A DNA stretch of 36,974 nucleotides from an uncultured Lachnospiraceae bacterium (GCA_910579395.1 CAJTUC010000035.1:1-36974), one strand, 5' to 3'; shown: positions 1 through 9,034, counted from the stretch's first letter. The notes: generated by a model from the sequence alone, not told the origin. Program-made: numbers and translations.

Positions 1-23
1 AAAGAAAATTTGACAAAAAAATA

Positions 24-60
24 CAGGCTTTATCAGGCCTGCAAGAATTTTTCTTTTATT
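24..60 (+). terminator. Weak hairpin at window start
   Basis: CAGGC (24-28) can pair with GCCTG (37-41), followed by a T-rich stretch (48-60). It could end transcription of an upstream gene outside the window. The stem is only 5 bp and the T-run is interrupted, so this is a weak call. Confidence 0.25.
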
Positions 61-117
61 CAACTGTCAAACTACCGGTTGATACAGCAGGATACAGCAG
101 GCGTGGAAAATTTCCCC

Positions 118-146
118 TTGCATCCTCTTCCATTTAGTGCTAAACT
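118..146 (+). promoter_or_regulatory. Sigma-A promoter of the rimP operon
   Basis: TTGCAT (118-123) and TAAACT (141-146) are separated by exactly 17 bp. This is the only good -35/-10 pair upstream of rimP and would start the long rimP-ribF transcript near position 153. A 10-bp tandem repeat (GATACAGCAG twice, 81-100) lies just upstream, with no assigned role. Confidence 0.6.
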
Positions 147-173
147 AGAATAGTTATAAAGAAAGATTACGGT

Positions 174-199
174 AAGAGTGGGCTTGCGAGTCCACTCTT
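174..199 (+). promoter_or_regulatory. rimP leader hairpin
   Basis: AAGAGTGG (174-181) pairs perfectly with CCACTCTT (192-199) in the 5' untranslated region, about 30 bases before the rimP start. The stem-loop lies downstream of the predicted transcription start and is not followed by a T-run. I infer a leader structure (processing, stability or regulation) and not a terminator. Its function is unproven. Confidence 0.4.
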
Positions 200-232
200 T
201 CTGATTACTGTCATAGGAAAGGAAAAAGGAAA

Positions 233-697
233 ATGTCCAAACGTGAGACATATGAAACCAGAACAGAACAATTACTTGCTCCGATCGCGGAACGCTTTGG
301 CGTGGAGATTTATGATATTGAGTATGTAAAAGAAGGAAGTGACTGGTACCTGCGGGCTTATATCGACAAACCGGAAGGTGTCAACATTAATGACTGCGAA
401 AATGTGAGCCGTGTGTTGTCGGATGAACTGGATAAAGAAGATTTTATCGAGGATGCTTATATTCTGGAAGTAAGCAGTCCGGGACTTGGCAGAACGCTGA
501 AAAAAGATAAGCATCTTGCAAAAAGCATCGGAGAAGAGGTGGAGATCAAAACCTATAAGCCCATCGATAAGCAGAAAGAATTTCAGGGCATTTTAAAAGC
601 ATTTGACGCGGAGACGATCACGCTCGAGGCGGAAAAAGAGGAACATGTTTTTGCCAGAAATGAGATAGCGCTCATCAGACTGGCGTTTCATTTTTAA
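233..697 (+). CDS. rimP: Ribosome maturation factor RimP
   Basis: This 154-residue protein is a small cytoplasmic factor that helps 30S ribosomal subunits mature. The N-terminal half carries the family signature, with residues resembling DIEYVKEGSDWYLRAYIDKP followed by the EVSSPGLGR motif near residue 80. The C-terminal half is the SH3-like beta domain. The ATG at 233 follows a purine-rich AGGAAAAAGGA site. It is the first gene of the rimP-nusA-infB operon, and that conserved neighbourhood supports the call. Length is normal for the family. Confidence 0.96.
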   Translation: MSKRETYETRTEQLLAPIAERFGVEIYDIEYVKEGSDWYLRAYIDKPEGVNINDCENVSRVLSDELDKEDFIEDAYILEVSSPGLGRTLKKDKHLAKSIGEEVEIKTYKPIDKQKEFQGILKAFDAETITLEAEKEEHVFARNEIALIRLAFHF

Positions 698-726
698 GAG
701 AAAGATAAAAGGAGGATACTGGAAAA

Positions 727-1962
727 ATGAATAAGGAATTGATGGAAGCATTGGATATGCTGGAAAAGGAGAAGGAAATCAGTAAGGAAACGCTGTTCGA
801 TGCGATTGAGAATTCACTGTTGACAGCCTGCAAGAACCATTTCGGCAAGGCGGATAACATCAAAGTGGAAATTGACAGAGAAACATGTGATTTTTTGTGC
901 TATGCGGAAAAAGAAGTCGTGGAAGAGGTCGAGGACGACTGTTTACAGATTTCTTTGGAGGATGCACAGGAGATTTCCCATAAAGCGGCGCTCGGAGATA
1001 TCCTCCATGTAGAGATTAAATCCAAAGAATTTGGCCGTATTGCAACACAGAATGCGAAGAACGTTATTTTGCAGAAAATCCGCGAGGAAGAAAGAAGCGT
1101 TATCTATAACCAGTATTATGAAAAAGAAAAGGATGTTATTACCGGCATCGTACAGCGTTATGTCGGAAGGAATATTTCCATTAATCTCGGAAAGACGGAT
1201 GCGGTTTTGAATGAGAGCGAGCAGGTGCGCGGTGAAGATTTCAGACCGACGGAAAGAATTAAGGTATATATCCTGGAAGTGAAGAATACACCAAAAGGAC
1301 CGAGAATTTTAGTTAGCCGTACCCATCCGGAGCTTGTCAAGAGACTGTTCGAGACGGAAGTGACGGAGATCAAGGACGGTACCGTTGAGATCATGAGCAT
1401 TGCAAGAGAGGCCGGAAGCAGAACAAAAATCGCGGTGCGTTCCAATAATCCGAATGTGGATGCGGTCGGTGCCTGTGTCGGGCTTAACGGCGCCAGAGTC
1501 AATTCCATCGTAGAGGAACTGCGCGGCGAGAAAATCGATATCATCAACTGGGATGATAATCCGGGAAATCTGATTCAGAATGCACTGTCACCTGCAAAGA
1601 TTGTTGCTGTTTTTGCAGATCCGGATGAAAAGACCGCCAAAGTCGTTGTGCCGGATTATCAGTTGTCACTCGCAATCGGCAAGGAGGGGCAGAATGCAAG
1701 ACTTGCGGCAAGGCTGACCGGTTACAAGATCGATATCAAGAGTGAGACGCAGGCGAAGGATGCACCGGGCTTCCGTTATGAAGATTATGAGTACGACGAA
1801 GATGAGTACGACGAGGAAACATATGACGGAGAATACGAAGAAGAGACCTATGAGTCTGACGAATATGCTCCGGACGAATATGAAGAAGCAGGCGGCGGTG
1901 ACGAAGTGAGCGGGGCCGAAGAGAACCTCGAATACGAGGAAGATGACAGCGTTGAAGAATAG
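727..1962 (+). CDS. nusA: Transcription termination/antitermination protein NusA
   Basis: This 411-residue protein binds RNA polymerase and nascent RNA and modulates pausing, termination and antitermination. The N-terminal RNAP-binding domain covers about residues 1-125, the S1 domain about 133-200, and two KH domains follow to about residue 345. The second KH contains LAIGKEGQNARLAARLTGYKIDI. The last 60-65 residues are almost entirely Asp, Glu, Tyr and Gly. This acidic tail takes the place of the C-terminal repeats of enteric NusA. An AAAGGAGG site sits 11 bases before the ATG. The gene lies 29 bp after rimP and 17 bp before rnpM, in one transcription unit. Confidence 0.97.
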   Translation: MNKELMEALDMLEKEKEISKETLFDAIENSLLTACKNHFGKADNIKVEIDRETCDFLCYAEKEVVEEVEDDCLQISLEDAQEISHKAALGDILHVEIKSKEFGRIATQNAKNVILQKIREEERSVIYNQYYEKEKDVITGIVQRYVGRNISINLGKTDAVLNESEQVRGEDFRPTERIKVYILEVKNTPKGPRILVSRTHPELVKRLFETEVTEIKDGTVEIMSIAREAGSRTKIAVRSNNPNVDAVGACVGLNGARVNSIVEELRGEKIDIINWDDNPGNLIQNALSPAKIVAVFADPDEKTAKVVVPDYQLSLAIGKEGQNARLAARLTGYKIDIKSETQAKDAPGFRYEDYEYDEDEYDEETYDGEYEEETYESDEYAPDEYEEAGGGDEVSGAEENLEYEEDDSVEE

Positions 1963-1979
1963 AAAGGGTAAAGATTTCC

Positions 1980-2252
1980 ATGGCAAAAAAGATTCCCATG
2001 AGACAGTGTGTGGGTTGCGGAGAAATGAAGAATAAAAAGGAAATGATGCGGGTGCTGAAACCGGCAGAAGGACCTGTCGTGTTAGATATGACCGGAAAGA
2101 AGAATGGCAGAGGCGCGTATCTTTGCATGACAAGGGAATGTCTGCAGAAGGCAAGAAAGAATAAGGGGCTGGAACGTTCCCTTAAGATGACGATTCCGGA
2201 TGAACTATACGAAAATCTGGAGAGGGAGTTTGAGGAAGATGTGCAGCGATAA
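1980..2252 (+). CDS. rnpM: YlxR/RnpM family RNA-binding protein
   Basis: This 90-residue basic protein has the DUF448/YlxR signature: RQCVGCGEMKNKKEM near the N-terminus, with the conserved CxxC, then GRGAYLC near residue 47. Members of the family are small RNA-binding proteins; in Bacillus the protein has been described as a modulator of RNase P, hence RnpM. Its place between nusA and the L7Ae-like gene is the standard Firmicutes order. The last 14 bp overlap the start of the next gene, suggesting translational coupling. The family assignment is secure. The RNase P role is carried over from homologues. Confidence 0.93.
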   Translation: MAKKIPMRQCVGCGEMKNKKEMMRVLKPAEGPVVLDMTGKKNGRGAYLCMTRECLQKARKNKGLERSLKMTIPDELYENLEREFEEDVQR

Positions 2253-2580
2253 CGAAGCAGTGAAGAAAAAGGTGTTATCGATGCTTGGTCTTGCGGCCCG
2301 TTCCAGAAATGTTGCCAGTGGCGGATTTGCAACGGAGAACGCAGTCAAGTCAGGGAAGGCATATCTGGTCATCGTACCGGAGGATGCTTCCGATAACACG
2401 AAAAAAAAGTTTCGGAATATGTGTGAATTTTATGAAGTACCTTTTTATCAGTTCGGGGAGAAGGAAATGCTTGGGCATGCTATTGGAAAGCAGGAAAGAA
2501 CTTCTCTGGCGGTCATGAATGAGGGATTTGCAGATTCGATACGAAAACATTTAAAAGAATTAGGCATTGGACGGAGGTAG
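2239..2580 (+). CDS. ylxQ: YlxQ, L7Ae-type ribosomal/K-turn binding protein
   Basis: This 113-residue protein belongs to the L7Ae/L30e/Gadd45 family. Visible features are the N-terminal helix and LGLAARSRNVASGG, then the strand AYLVIVPEDASDNTKKK. The fold recognises kink-turn RNA, although the YlxQ branch has no settled role. An upstream in-frame ATG at 2200 lies deep inside rnpM. The ATG at 2239 (MCSDNEAVKKKV) is preferred because it follows a GAGGAAG purine tract and matches the usual family N-terminus. The gene is translationally coupled to rnpM and precedes infB. Confidence 0.9.
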   Translation: MCSDNEAVKKKVLSMLGLAARSRNVASGGFATENAVKSGKAYLVIVPEDASDNTKKKFRNMCEFYEVPFYQFGEKEMLGHAIGKQERTSLAVMNEGFADSIRKHLKELGIGRR

Positions 2581-2584
2581 TAGC

Positions 2585-5572
2585 ATGGCGAAAATGAAAG
2601 TATTTAAGCTTGCAGAAGAGCTTGGATTGCAGAGTAAGGAAATCATCGCTTTTTTGCAGGGTAAAGGATATGAAGTAAAGGTGGCGCAAAGCTCCATAGA
2701 AGATGAGGCCATCGGAGAAACCCGTAAGCATTTTGGCGCGAAAGCGGGAAGTACAGAAAAGGCCGCGACGGCGGCCGAAGCAAAGGATGCGGACAAAGTG
2801 GAAACTGTGGTAAAGGCAGAAAGCGCCGGAAAAACGGAAGGCGCGGCGAAAGTGGAGAACACCGGAAAAGCAGAAGATACGGTAAAAGTAGAAGGAACGG
2901 CGGCGAAGCCGGCGGGCGCGGAGAATGCCGGGAAAGCGGCAGATACGGTGAAAACGGGAGAAAAGAAAAACCCGGCGGAACCGGCAAAAGCAGCAGGTGC
3001 GGAGGAGCCGAAGAAAAAGAAGAAAATCATTTTTGTAAGTAATCCGCATAATTCCAAGATGCCTGGCAATCGAAACGCACAGGGGGGCGGAGACAGAAGG
3101 CCGTCCGGCAATAATAACCGTCCTGTACAGCAGGCGCCGCATAAGATTATCAGGCCGACACAGAAGCCAATCCCTGTAACGGCGGAACCCTATGAAGTGC
3201 GTCAGAAACAGCAGCAGGAACGCTTAATGGAGCGAAGACAGCAGGAGAAGCAGGAAAGACTGGAACGTCAGGAGCGGCAGGAAGCCAGAGAGCGGCAGGA
3301 GGCTAAGGAAAGACAGGAAAACAGGGAACGTCAGGAAAATAAAGAAAGACAGGAAAACAGGGAAAGAACAAATGTCCAGAACAGACCGGGCGGCCATAAC
3401 CGACCAAACAATCAGGAAAGGCCGTATAATACCTACAATAATAACAATGAAGGCAGGAGAAATGAAGGCCAGGGGCGCCCGAATTATAAAAATAATCAGG
3501 GCGGTAATCAGAACGCGGGTGCTAACGCAGGCGGCGGCCGGAATTTTGGCAATAATGAGCGCCCTCAGAGAGGAAACGGAGGACCGGACAATCGATTTAA
3601 GAAGGGTCAGAACAACAAAGACTTTGTGCCGGAGAGTCCCGTCAAGGATGCTGAGAAGCACAGGGATGAAGAAAAGCGCAGGATCAGTCAGGAAAAGGAT
3701 AAGCGTTCCAAAAAAGATCTGATCTATGAAGAGGATGAAATGAACGGCAAGAACCGCAACAAGGCGGGCCGCTTCATTAAACCTGAGAAGAAAGCGGAAA
3801 CGGTCGTAGAAGAGCAGATTAAGGTCATTACTGTCCCGGATTCTTTGACGATTAAAGAATTGGCGGATAAGATGAAGATTCAGCCGTCCGTCATCATCAA
3901 GAAGCTTTTCTTACAGGGACAGATTATGACGGTGAACTCGGAGATTTCTTTCGAGGATGCGGAGAATATTGCGATTGAATACGAAATTATCTGTGAAAAA
4001 GAAGTAAAAGTCGATGTTATTGAAGAACTCTTGAAAGAAGAAGAGGAAGATGAGAGCAAGATGGTGCAAAGGCCGCCCGTTATCTGTGTTATGGGCCACG
4101 TTGACCATGGTAAGACCTCTCTTCTTGATGCAATCCGTAAAACAAATGTGACGGATAAAGAGGCCGGCGGAATTACGCAGGCTATCGGCGCGTATACGGT
4201 CCGTGTCAAAGACCAGAAAATTACGTTCCTTGATACGCCCGGACACGAGGCATTTACCGCGATGAGAATGCGCGGCGCCAACTCAACGGATATTGCGGTA
4301 TTGGTTGTTGCAGCCGATGACGGTGTCATGCCGCAGACGATTGAGGCGATCAACCATGCGAAAGCAGCGGGCATCGAAATCATCGTTGCGGTGAATAAAA
4401 TCGATAAGCCAAATGCTAATATCGACAGAGTAAAGCAGGAAATGACCGAACATGAACTGATTCCGGTCGATTGGGGCGGCTCCACGGAATTTGTACCCGT
4501 TTCTGCGAAATCAGGGGAAGGAATCGAGAATCTGCTCGAGACGATTTTGCTGACAGCTGAAATTCTGGAACTGAAAGCCAATCCGGACAGACGCGCAAGA
4601 GGTCTTGTTATCGAGGCGGAACTGGATAAGGGACGCGGACCGGTGGCGACCGTGCTCGTGCAGAAAGGTACGCTGCATATCGGTGATTTCATTTCTGCCG
4701 GAGCAAGCCACGGTAAAGTCAGAGCCATGATTGATGATAAAGGAAGAAGAGTCAAGGAGGCGAAGCCTTCCATGCCGGTTGAGATTCTCGGTCTTTCCGA
4801 TGTACCCAGTGCCGGAGAAGTATTTATCGTTCATGAAAATGACAAATCTGCAAAATCTTATGCCGATACTTATATGGCGCAGCATAAAGAAGAGATGCTT
4901 GCAGATACTAAGACAAGGATGTCTCTCGATGACCTGTTCAACCAGATTCAGGAAGGCAATCTGAAAGAACTGAATCTGATCGTCAAAGCGGACGTACAGG
5001 GTAGTGTGGAAGCTGTAAAACAGAGTCTGATGAAACTGTCGAACGACGAAATTGTCGTGAAATGTATTCACGGGGGTGTCGGTGCAATCACAGAATCGGA
5101 TGTTACGCTTGCTTCCGCGTCTTCCGCGATCATCATCGGTTTCAATGTAAGACCGGATGTGACAGCCAAGGCGATTGCCGAACGCGAAGGTGTGGATGTC
5201 AGACTTTATAAAGTTATTTATCAGGCAATCGAGGATATTGAAGCTGCTATGAAGGGTATGTTAGACCCTGTCTTTGAAGAAAAAGTGATTGGTCATGCGG
5301 AAGTGCGCCAGATCTTTAAGGCATCTGCAATCGGTAACATAGCAGGTTCTTATGTATTGGATGGTGAATTCCAGAGAAACAGCATGATTCGTATCACAAG
5401 GGAAGGTGAGCAGATTTATGAAGGAAAGCTCGCTTCCTTAAAGAGATTTAAAGATGATGTAAAAGAAGTAAAAGCGGGCTTTGAATGCGGTCTTGTTTTT
5501 GAGGGCTTTGACAAGATGCAGGAGCTCGATATCGTAGAAGCTTATATAATGGTAGAGGTACCCAGGGCTTAA
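2585..5572 (+). CDS. infB: Translation initiation factor IF-2
   Basis: This 995-residue GTPase places initiator fMet-tRNA on the 30S subunit and promotes subunit joining. A first IF2_N domain lies at about residues 4-40. A long low-complexity linker follows: Ala/Lys/Glu-rich, then an ERQE-type hexapeptide repeat (about residues 219-261), then Asn/Gly-rich. A second IF2_N domain is at about 420-470. The G domain starts near residue 495, with GHVDHGKT (504-511), DTPGHEAF, NKID and SAKSGEG. IF2 domains II to IV run to the end. The ATG at 2585 is chosen over 2567 because GGAGG (2573-2577) sits correctly before it. The linker makes the protein longer than many homologues. Confidence 0.97.
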   Translation: MAKMKVFKLAEELGLQSKEIIAFLQGKGYEVKVAQSSIEDEAIGETRKHFGAKAGSTEKAATAAEAKDADKVETVVKAESAGKTEGAAKVENTGKAEDTVKVEGTAAKPAGAENAGKAADTVKTGEKKNPAEPAKAAGAEEPKKKKKIIFVSNPHNSKMPGNRNAQGGGDRRPSGNNNRPVQQAPHKIIRPTQKPIPVTAEPYEVRQKQQQERLMERRQQEKQERLERQERQEARERQEAKERQENRERQENKERQENRERTNVQNRPGGHNRPNNQERPYNTYNNNNEGRRNEGQGRPNYKNNQGGNQNAGANAGGGRNFGNNERPQRGNGGPDNRFKKGQNNKDFVPESPVKDAEKHRDEEKRRISQEKDKRSKKDLIYEEDEMNGKNRNKAGRFIKPEKKAETVVEEQIKVITVPDSLTIKELADKMKIQPSVIIKKLFLQGQIMTVNSEISFEDAENIAIEYEIICEKEVKVDVIEELLKEEEEDESKMVQRPPVICVMGHVDHGKTSLLDAIRKTNVTDKEAGGITQAIGAYTVRVKDQKITFLDTPGHEAFTAMRMRGANSTDIAVLVVAADDGVMPQTIEAINHAKAAGIEIIVAVNKIDKPNANIDRVKQEMTEHELIPVDWGGSTEFVPVSAKSGEGIENLLETILLTAEILELKANPDRRARGLVIEAELDKGRGPVATVLVQKGTLHIGDFISAGASHGKVRAMIDDKGRRVKEAKPSMPVEILGLSDVPSAGEVFIVHENDKSAKSYADTYMAQHKEEMLADTKTRMSLDDLFNQIQEGNLKELNLIVKADVQGSVEAVKQSLMKLSNDEIVVKCIHGGVGAITESDVTLASASSAIIIGFNVRPDVTAKAIAEREGVDVRLYKVIYQAIEDIEAAMKGMLDPVFEEKVIGHAEVRQIFKASAIGNIAGSYVLDGEFQRNSMIRITREGEQIYEGKLASLKRFKDDVKEVKAGFECGLVFEGFDKMQELDIVEAYIMVEVPRA

Positions 5573-5613
5573 AGAAAATCTAAGATGCCGGAGAACGGCA
5601 TCTGAGATTTTCT
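5573..5613 (+). terminator. Long hairpin directly after infB
   Basis: AGAAAATCT (5573-5581) pairs with AGATTTTCT (5605-5613), and GATGCCG (5584-5590) pairs with CGGCATC (5596-5602) around a 5-base loop. The stem begins on the base after the infB stop codon. No clean T-run follows, so it may be a processing or stabilising hairpin or a partial terminator. rbfA downstream has no obvious promoter of its own. Confidence 0.5.
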
Positions 5614-5627
5614 AAGTTGAGCCCGAA

Positions 5628-5735
5628 AGAATCGCGTCCGCGATTCTTCCTGAGGCTGTGCAGGAATGATGTGAGCGATTCTTCCTGATATTGGAGAGGA
5701 ATAACGCAGGCGATTTTTTCTGGGGTTGAGTAATA
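5628..5735. repeat. Short palindromes and CGATTCTTCCTGA repeats
   Basis: AGAATCG (5628-5634) pairs with CGATTCT (5641-5647). The 13-mer CGATTCTTCCTGA occurs at 5641-5653 and again at 5676-5688, and a degenerate third copy (CGATTTTTTCTG) follows near 5710. This fills the infB-rbfA gap and resembles the short palindrome clusters elsewhere in the window. No function is evident. Confidence 0.5.
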
Positions 5736-5753
5736 AGTGGAAGGGGACTTATA

Positions 5754-6125
5754 ATGCGTAAGAACAGTATAAAGAATACCCGTATTAATGGAGAGGTACA
5801 GCGGGTCTTGGCGGAGATCATCAGGGGGGATTTGAAAGATCCCCGTATTGGTGAGGTGACATCCGTGGTAGCAGTGGAAGTCGCTCCGGATCTAAAGACC
5901 TGTAAAGTGTGGATCAGCGTGCTTGGCGATGAGCAGGTGCAAAAAGATACGCTTGCCGGATTGAACAGCGCCGAAGGTTTTATGAAAAACCAGCTCGCTC
6001 GGAAACTCAATCTGCGGAATACACCGCAGATACGCTTTATTATGGATCAATCCATCGCATACGGTGTCAATATGTCGAAGCTGATCGATGACGTGCAGGG
6101 AAAATGTGAAAGGGAGTCTTTATGA
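5754..6125 (+). CDS. rbfA: Ribosome-binding factor A
   Basis: This 123-residue KH-type protein binds the 30S subunit and is needed for late 16S rRNA maturation, especially at low temperature. The N-terminus (NTRINGEVQRVLAEIIRGDLKDPRIG) and the later FMKNQLARKLNLRNTPQIRFIMDQS segment are family hallmarks. The stop codon overlaps the nrnA start by 4 bp (ATGA), so the two are translationally coupled. Length is typical. Confidence 0.96.
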   Translation: MRKNSIKNTRINGEVQRVLAEIIRGDLKDPRIGEVTSVVAVEVAPDLKTCKVWISVLGDEQVQKDTLAGLNSAEGFMKNQLARKLNLRNTPQIRFIMDQSIAYGVNMSKLIDDVQGKCERESL

Positions 6126-7078
6126 AGATTATAGAGGAAGTAAGGGGTGCGAAAACCATTGGGATTGGCGGACACATCAGACCGGACGGGGATTGTGTCG
6201 GCTCCGTTATGGGATTATATCTTTATTTGAAAAAAGCATTGCCGGATGCACAGATAGATGTCTATTTGGAAAAACCAGCGGACATCTTCCGCTGTATTCC
6301 GGATATCGATATCATTAAGTCGGATTTTGAAAAAGATATCAGGACGGATAAAACATATGATGTTTTTTTTGCAATGGACTGTAATGCAGAACGACTGGGA
6401 GCCGTGGAGCCGCTGTATGAAAAGGCGGATAAAAGGATCAATATAGACCATCATATCAGCAATACAGGCTGTGGCAGCCTCAATATCATAGAACCGGAGA
6501 AGAGTTCGACCTGTGAACTGCTTTATGAACTGCTCGAAAAAGAGCAGATCGATGAGGAAATTGCGAAAACGCTCTATATTGGAATTATTCATGATACGGG
6601 CGTTTTCAAATATTCTAATACTTCGCCGCAGACTTTACAGGTGGCGGCGGAATTGATTTCGTTCGGATTCGATTTTCCGAGACTGATCGACGAGACTTTT
6701 TATGAAAAGACTTATATCCAGAATCAGATCATGGGAAGAGCGGTCCTGGAGAGTATTCGTTTTCTGGACGGAAAATGTATTGTCAGCATGGTGGATAGAA
6801 AAGCAATGAAATTTTATCAGGCAGATCCGAAAGATTTGGACGGCATCGTGAATCAGCTTCGCATTGTCAAAGGTGTGGAATGCGCTATTTTCATGTATGA
6901 AACGGCGCCCATGGAGTATAAGGTGAGCATGCGTTCCAACGGAAAAGTGGACGTTGCGGAAATTGCAATGAAGTTTGGCGGCGGCGGACATGTGAGAGCT
7001 GCGGGATGCAATATGAAGGGAACCTATTATGATACGATCAATAATCTGTCCGTACATATAGAGGAACAGCTTCAGTAA
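6122..7078 (+). CDS. nrnA: NrnA-type DHH phosphoesterase (oligoribonuclease/pAp phosphatase)
   Basis: This 318-residue cytoplasmic protein has DHH domain motifs in order: GHIRPDGDCVGS (about residue 18), FFAMDCN, NIDHHISN (about 107), and IHDTGVFKYSNT. The C-terminal DHHA1 domain ends in FGGGGHVRAAGC. NrnA enzymes degrade nano-RNAs and dephosphorylate 3'-phosphoadenosine 5'-phosphate using divalent metal ions. The gene is coupled to rbfA upstream and lies 44 bp before truB. This order is common in Firmicutes. All expected metal ligands appear intact. Confidence 0.94.
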   Translation: MKIIEEVRGAKTIGIGGHIRPDGDCVGSVMGLYLYLKKALPDAQIDVYLEKPADIFRCIPDIDIIKSDFEKDIRTDKTYDVFFAMDCNAERLGAVEPLYEKADKRINIDHHISNTGCGSLNIIEPEKSSTCELLYELLEKEQIDEEIAKTLYIGIIHDTGVFKYSNTSPQTLQVAAELISFGFDFPRLIDETFYEKTYIQNQIMGRAVLESIRFLDGKCIVSMVDRKAMKFYQADPKDLDGIVNQLRIVKGVECAIFMYETAPMEYKVSMRSNGKVDVAEIAMKFGGGGHVRAAGCNMKGTYYDTINNLSVHIEEQLQ

Positions 7079-7122
7079 AAAGAAAATTTCTGCTGAGATT
7101 TCATAGAAAGCATGGTTTAATT

Positions 7123-8025
7123 ATGTATCACGGAATTATCAATATTTATAAGGAAGCCGGTTACACTTCCCATGATGTGGTCGCTAGACTGCGCAGGATT
7201 TTAGGACAGAAAAAGATAGGACATACGGGAACACTCGACCCGGATGCGGTAGGCGTGCTTCCGGTATGCCTCGGTGTTGGAACCAGACTCTGTGATATGC
7301 TGACGGAGGAAAATAAGGAATATGTGGCGGAACTCCGGTTTGGCGTGACGACTGATACGCAGGATATGTCGGGGACGGTTCTTTCCAGACAGGCGGTAAC
7401 AATCACGGAGAAGCAGGCGGCAGAAATCGCAGATAGCTTTCTGGGCGACTATGAACAGGTTCCGCCCATGTACTCCGCCTTGAAAGTGAACGGCCGGAAA
7501 CTGTATGAACTGGCGAGGGAAGGACTTGAAGTAGAACGGAAGGCGAGATGTGTCCGTATAGAAGAACTGGAGATCTTACACATGGAATTGCCGGTTATCC
7601 GGCTGCGGGTCGTATGTTCGAAGGGAACCTATATTCGGACATTATGCGACGATATCGGAAAAAAGGCGGGCTGCGGAGCGGCAATGGCGTCATTAAAAAG
7701 AACGAGGGTCGGAAGATTCTGTGCAGACGATGCTCTGACGCTCTCTGATGTAGAAGATATGGTCAAAGCGGACAGACTGGAAGAGTTTATTGTTCGAGTG
7801 GAAGAGATGTTTCCTGCGCTGCAGAGCGTGAAGATATGGGATGATTATCAGAAACAGCTTGAGAACGGTAACTGTCTTGCCTTGAAAATGACGTGCGGCC
7901 TGAAAGCTTTAAACGATTCGGAACAGGTCCGCGTATATAATGCGCAGGGCATTTTTTATGGCATTTACCGATATGAGGAACGGACGAAAAACTTTTTTCC
8001 GGTGAAAATGTTCCTCATGCAATAG
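7123..8025 (+). CDS. truB: tRNA pseudouridine(55) synthase TruB
   Basis: This 300-residue enzyme makes pseudouridine 55 in the T-loop of tRNAs. The catalytic aspartate lies in GHTGTLDPDAVGVLPVCLG (Asp39). Further TruB motifs are YVAELRFGVTTDTQDMSG, PPMYSALKVNGRKLYELAR and CSKGTYIRTLCDDIG. The ATG at 7123 gives the expected N-terminus (MYHGIINIYKEAGYTSHDVV). The gene sits between nrnA and ribF, as in many Firmicutes. The short C-terminal region after about residue 240 is the variable RNA-binding end. Confidence 0.96.
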   Translation: MYHGIINIYKEAGYTSHDVVARLRRILGQKKIGHTGTLDPDAVGVLPVCLGVGTRLCDMLTEENKEYVAELRFGVTTDTQDMSGTVLSRQAVTITEKQAAEIADSFLGDYEQVPPMYSALKVNGRKLYELAREGLEVERKARCVRIEELEILHMELPVIRLRVVCSKGTYIRTLCDDIGKKAGCGAAMASLKRTRVGRFCADDALTLSDVEDMVKADRLEEFIVRVEEMFPALQSVKIWDDYQKQLENGNCLALKMTCGLKALNDSEQVRVYNAQGIFYGIYRYEERTKNFFPVKMFLMQ

Positions 8026-8110
8026 AAGACTGACAATTATTGTGCCTTATGCACGGCGAACTGTGTTCGCATTCAAAGATTGCAGGCTGAGAGAAAGGCA
8101 TGGGATAAAT

Positions 8111-9034
8111 ATGCAGATTATACAGGGGACAACAGACTTTACCCTGTCTCAGAAAAGTGTGGTTACGATTGGAAAATTTGACGGTATTCATTTAGGACAC
8201 CAAAAGCTGTTCGACAGGGTGCTGATACAGAAAAAAAGGGGTATAACATCTGTTATTTTTTCGTTCGACCCTGTGCCGGAAGCGTTTTTTGGCCAAAAAG
8301 CGGTCAAAGGGCTGATGAGCAAAGAAGAAAAACTGGCGGCATTTGAGAAAATGGGAATCGATGTCCTGATTGAATTCCCTTTAAATAAAGAGACGGCAGC
8401 GACCGAACCGGAATATTTTGTGCGGGAATATCTGATGAAGAAATTACAGGCGGCGGTCATCATTGCGGGTACGGATATTTCATTCGGAAATAAGGGGGCA
8501 GGAAATGCGGCGTTATTGCTGGAACTTTCTGCGGAATGCGGTTATCAGGTGGAGATCATCGATAAAGTCCGCATTGGCGGCGAAGAAGTAAGCTCTACGC
8601 TGACAAGGGAAACAATCAGAAAGGGCGATATGAAAAAAGCAGCCCTTTTGCTCGGTTCACCTTATCCGGTATGCGGCATTGTTGCTCACGGCAGGCAGCT
8701 TGGCAGAAAGCTTGGAATGCCGACGGTGAATCTGCTTCCCCCCGTGGAAAAATTACTGCCGCCGAATGGTGTTTATTATTCCTATGTGTGGTTTCAGGAC
8801 CGGCGTTATCCGGCAATTTCCAACGTAGGATATAAGCCTACCGTAAGCGATGGCCAGGTGGTCGGCGTCGAAACTTATCTGTATGGTTTTACGAAAGATC
8901 TGTACGGAAAAGAAATTACTGTGGAACTGCTCGATTTCAAAAGGGCGGAGAAGAAATTCGACGGCGTAGAGGCCTTGAAAGAGCAGATGAGCAGGGACAT
9001 TGCGGAGGGAATGGTCTTTCACGGGCTTTCCTGA
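8111..9034 (+). CDS. ribF: Bifunctional riboflavin kinase/FAD synthetase
   Basis: This 307-residue enzyme converts riboflavin to FMN and then to FAD. The N-terminal adenylyltransferase domain shows VVTIGKFDGIHLGHQKL and later SSTLTRETIRKGD. The C-terminal kinase domain shows HGRQLGRKLGMPTVNLLPP, then PAISNVGYKPTV and VETYLYGF. The open frame extends back to 8042, but those 23 residues match nothing in the family. The ATG at 8111 follows a GAGAAAGG tract and gives the usual N-terminus, so I use it. It is the last gene of the rimP operon. Confidence 0.95.
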   Translation: MQIIQGTTDFTLSQKSVVTIGKFDGIHLGHQKLFDRVLIQKKRGITSVIFSFDPVPEAFFGQKAVKGLMSKEEKLAAFEKMGIDVLIEFPLNKETAATEPEYFVREYLMKKLQAAVIIAGTDISFGNKGAGNAALLLELSAECGYQVEIIDKVRIGGEEVSSTLTRETIRKGDMKKAALLLGSPYPVCGIVAHGRQLGRKLGMPTVNLLPPVEKLLPPNGVYYSYVWFQDRRYPAISNVGYKPTVSDGQVVGVETYLYGFTKDLYGKEITVELLDFKRAEKKFDGVEALKEQMSRDIAEGMVFHGLS

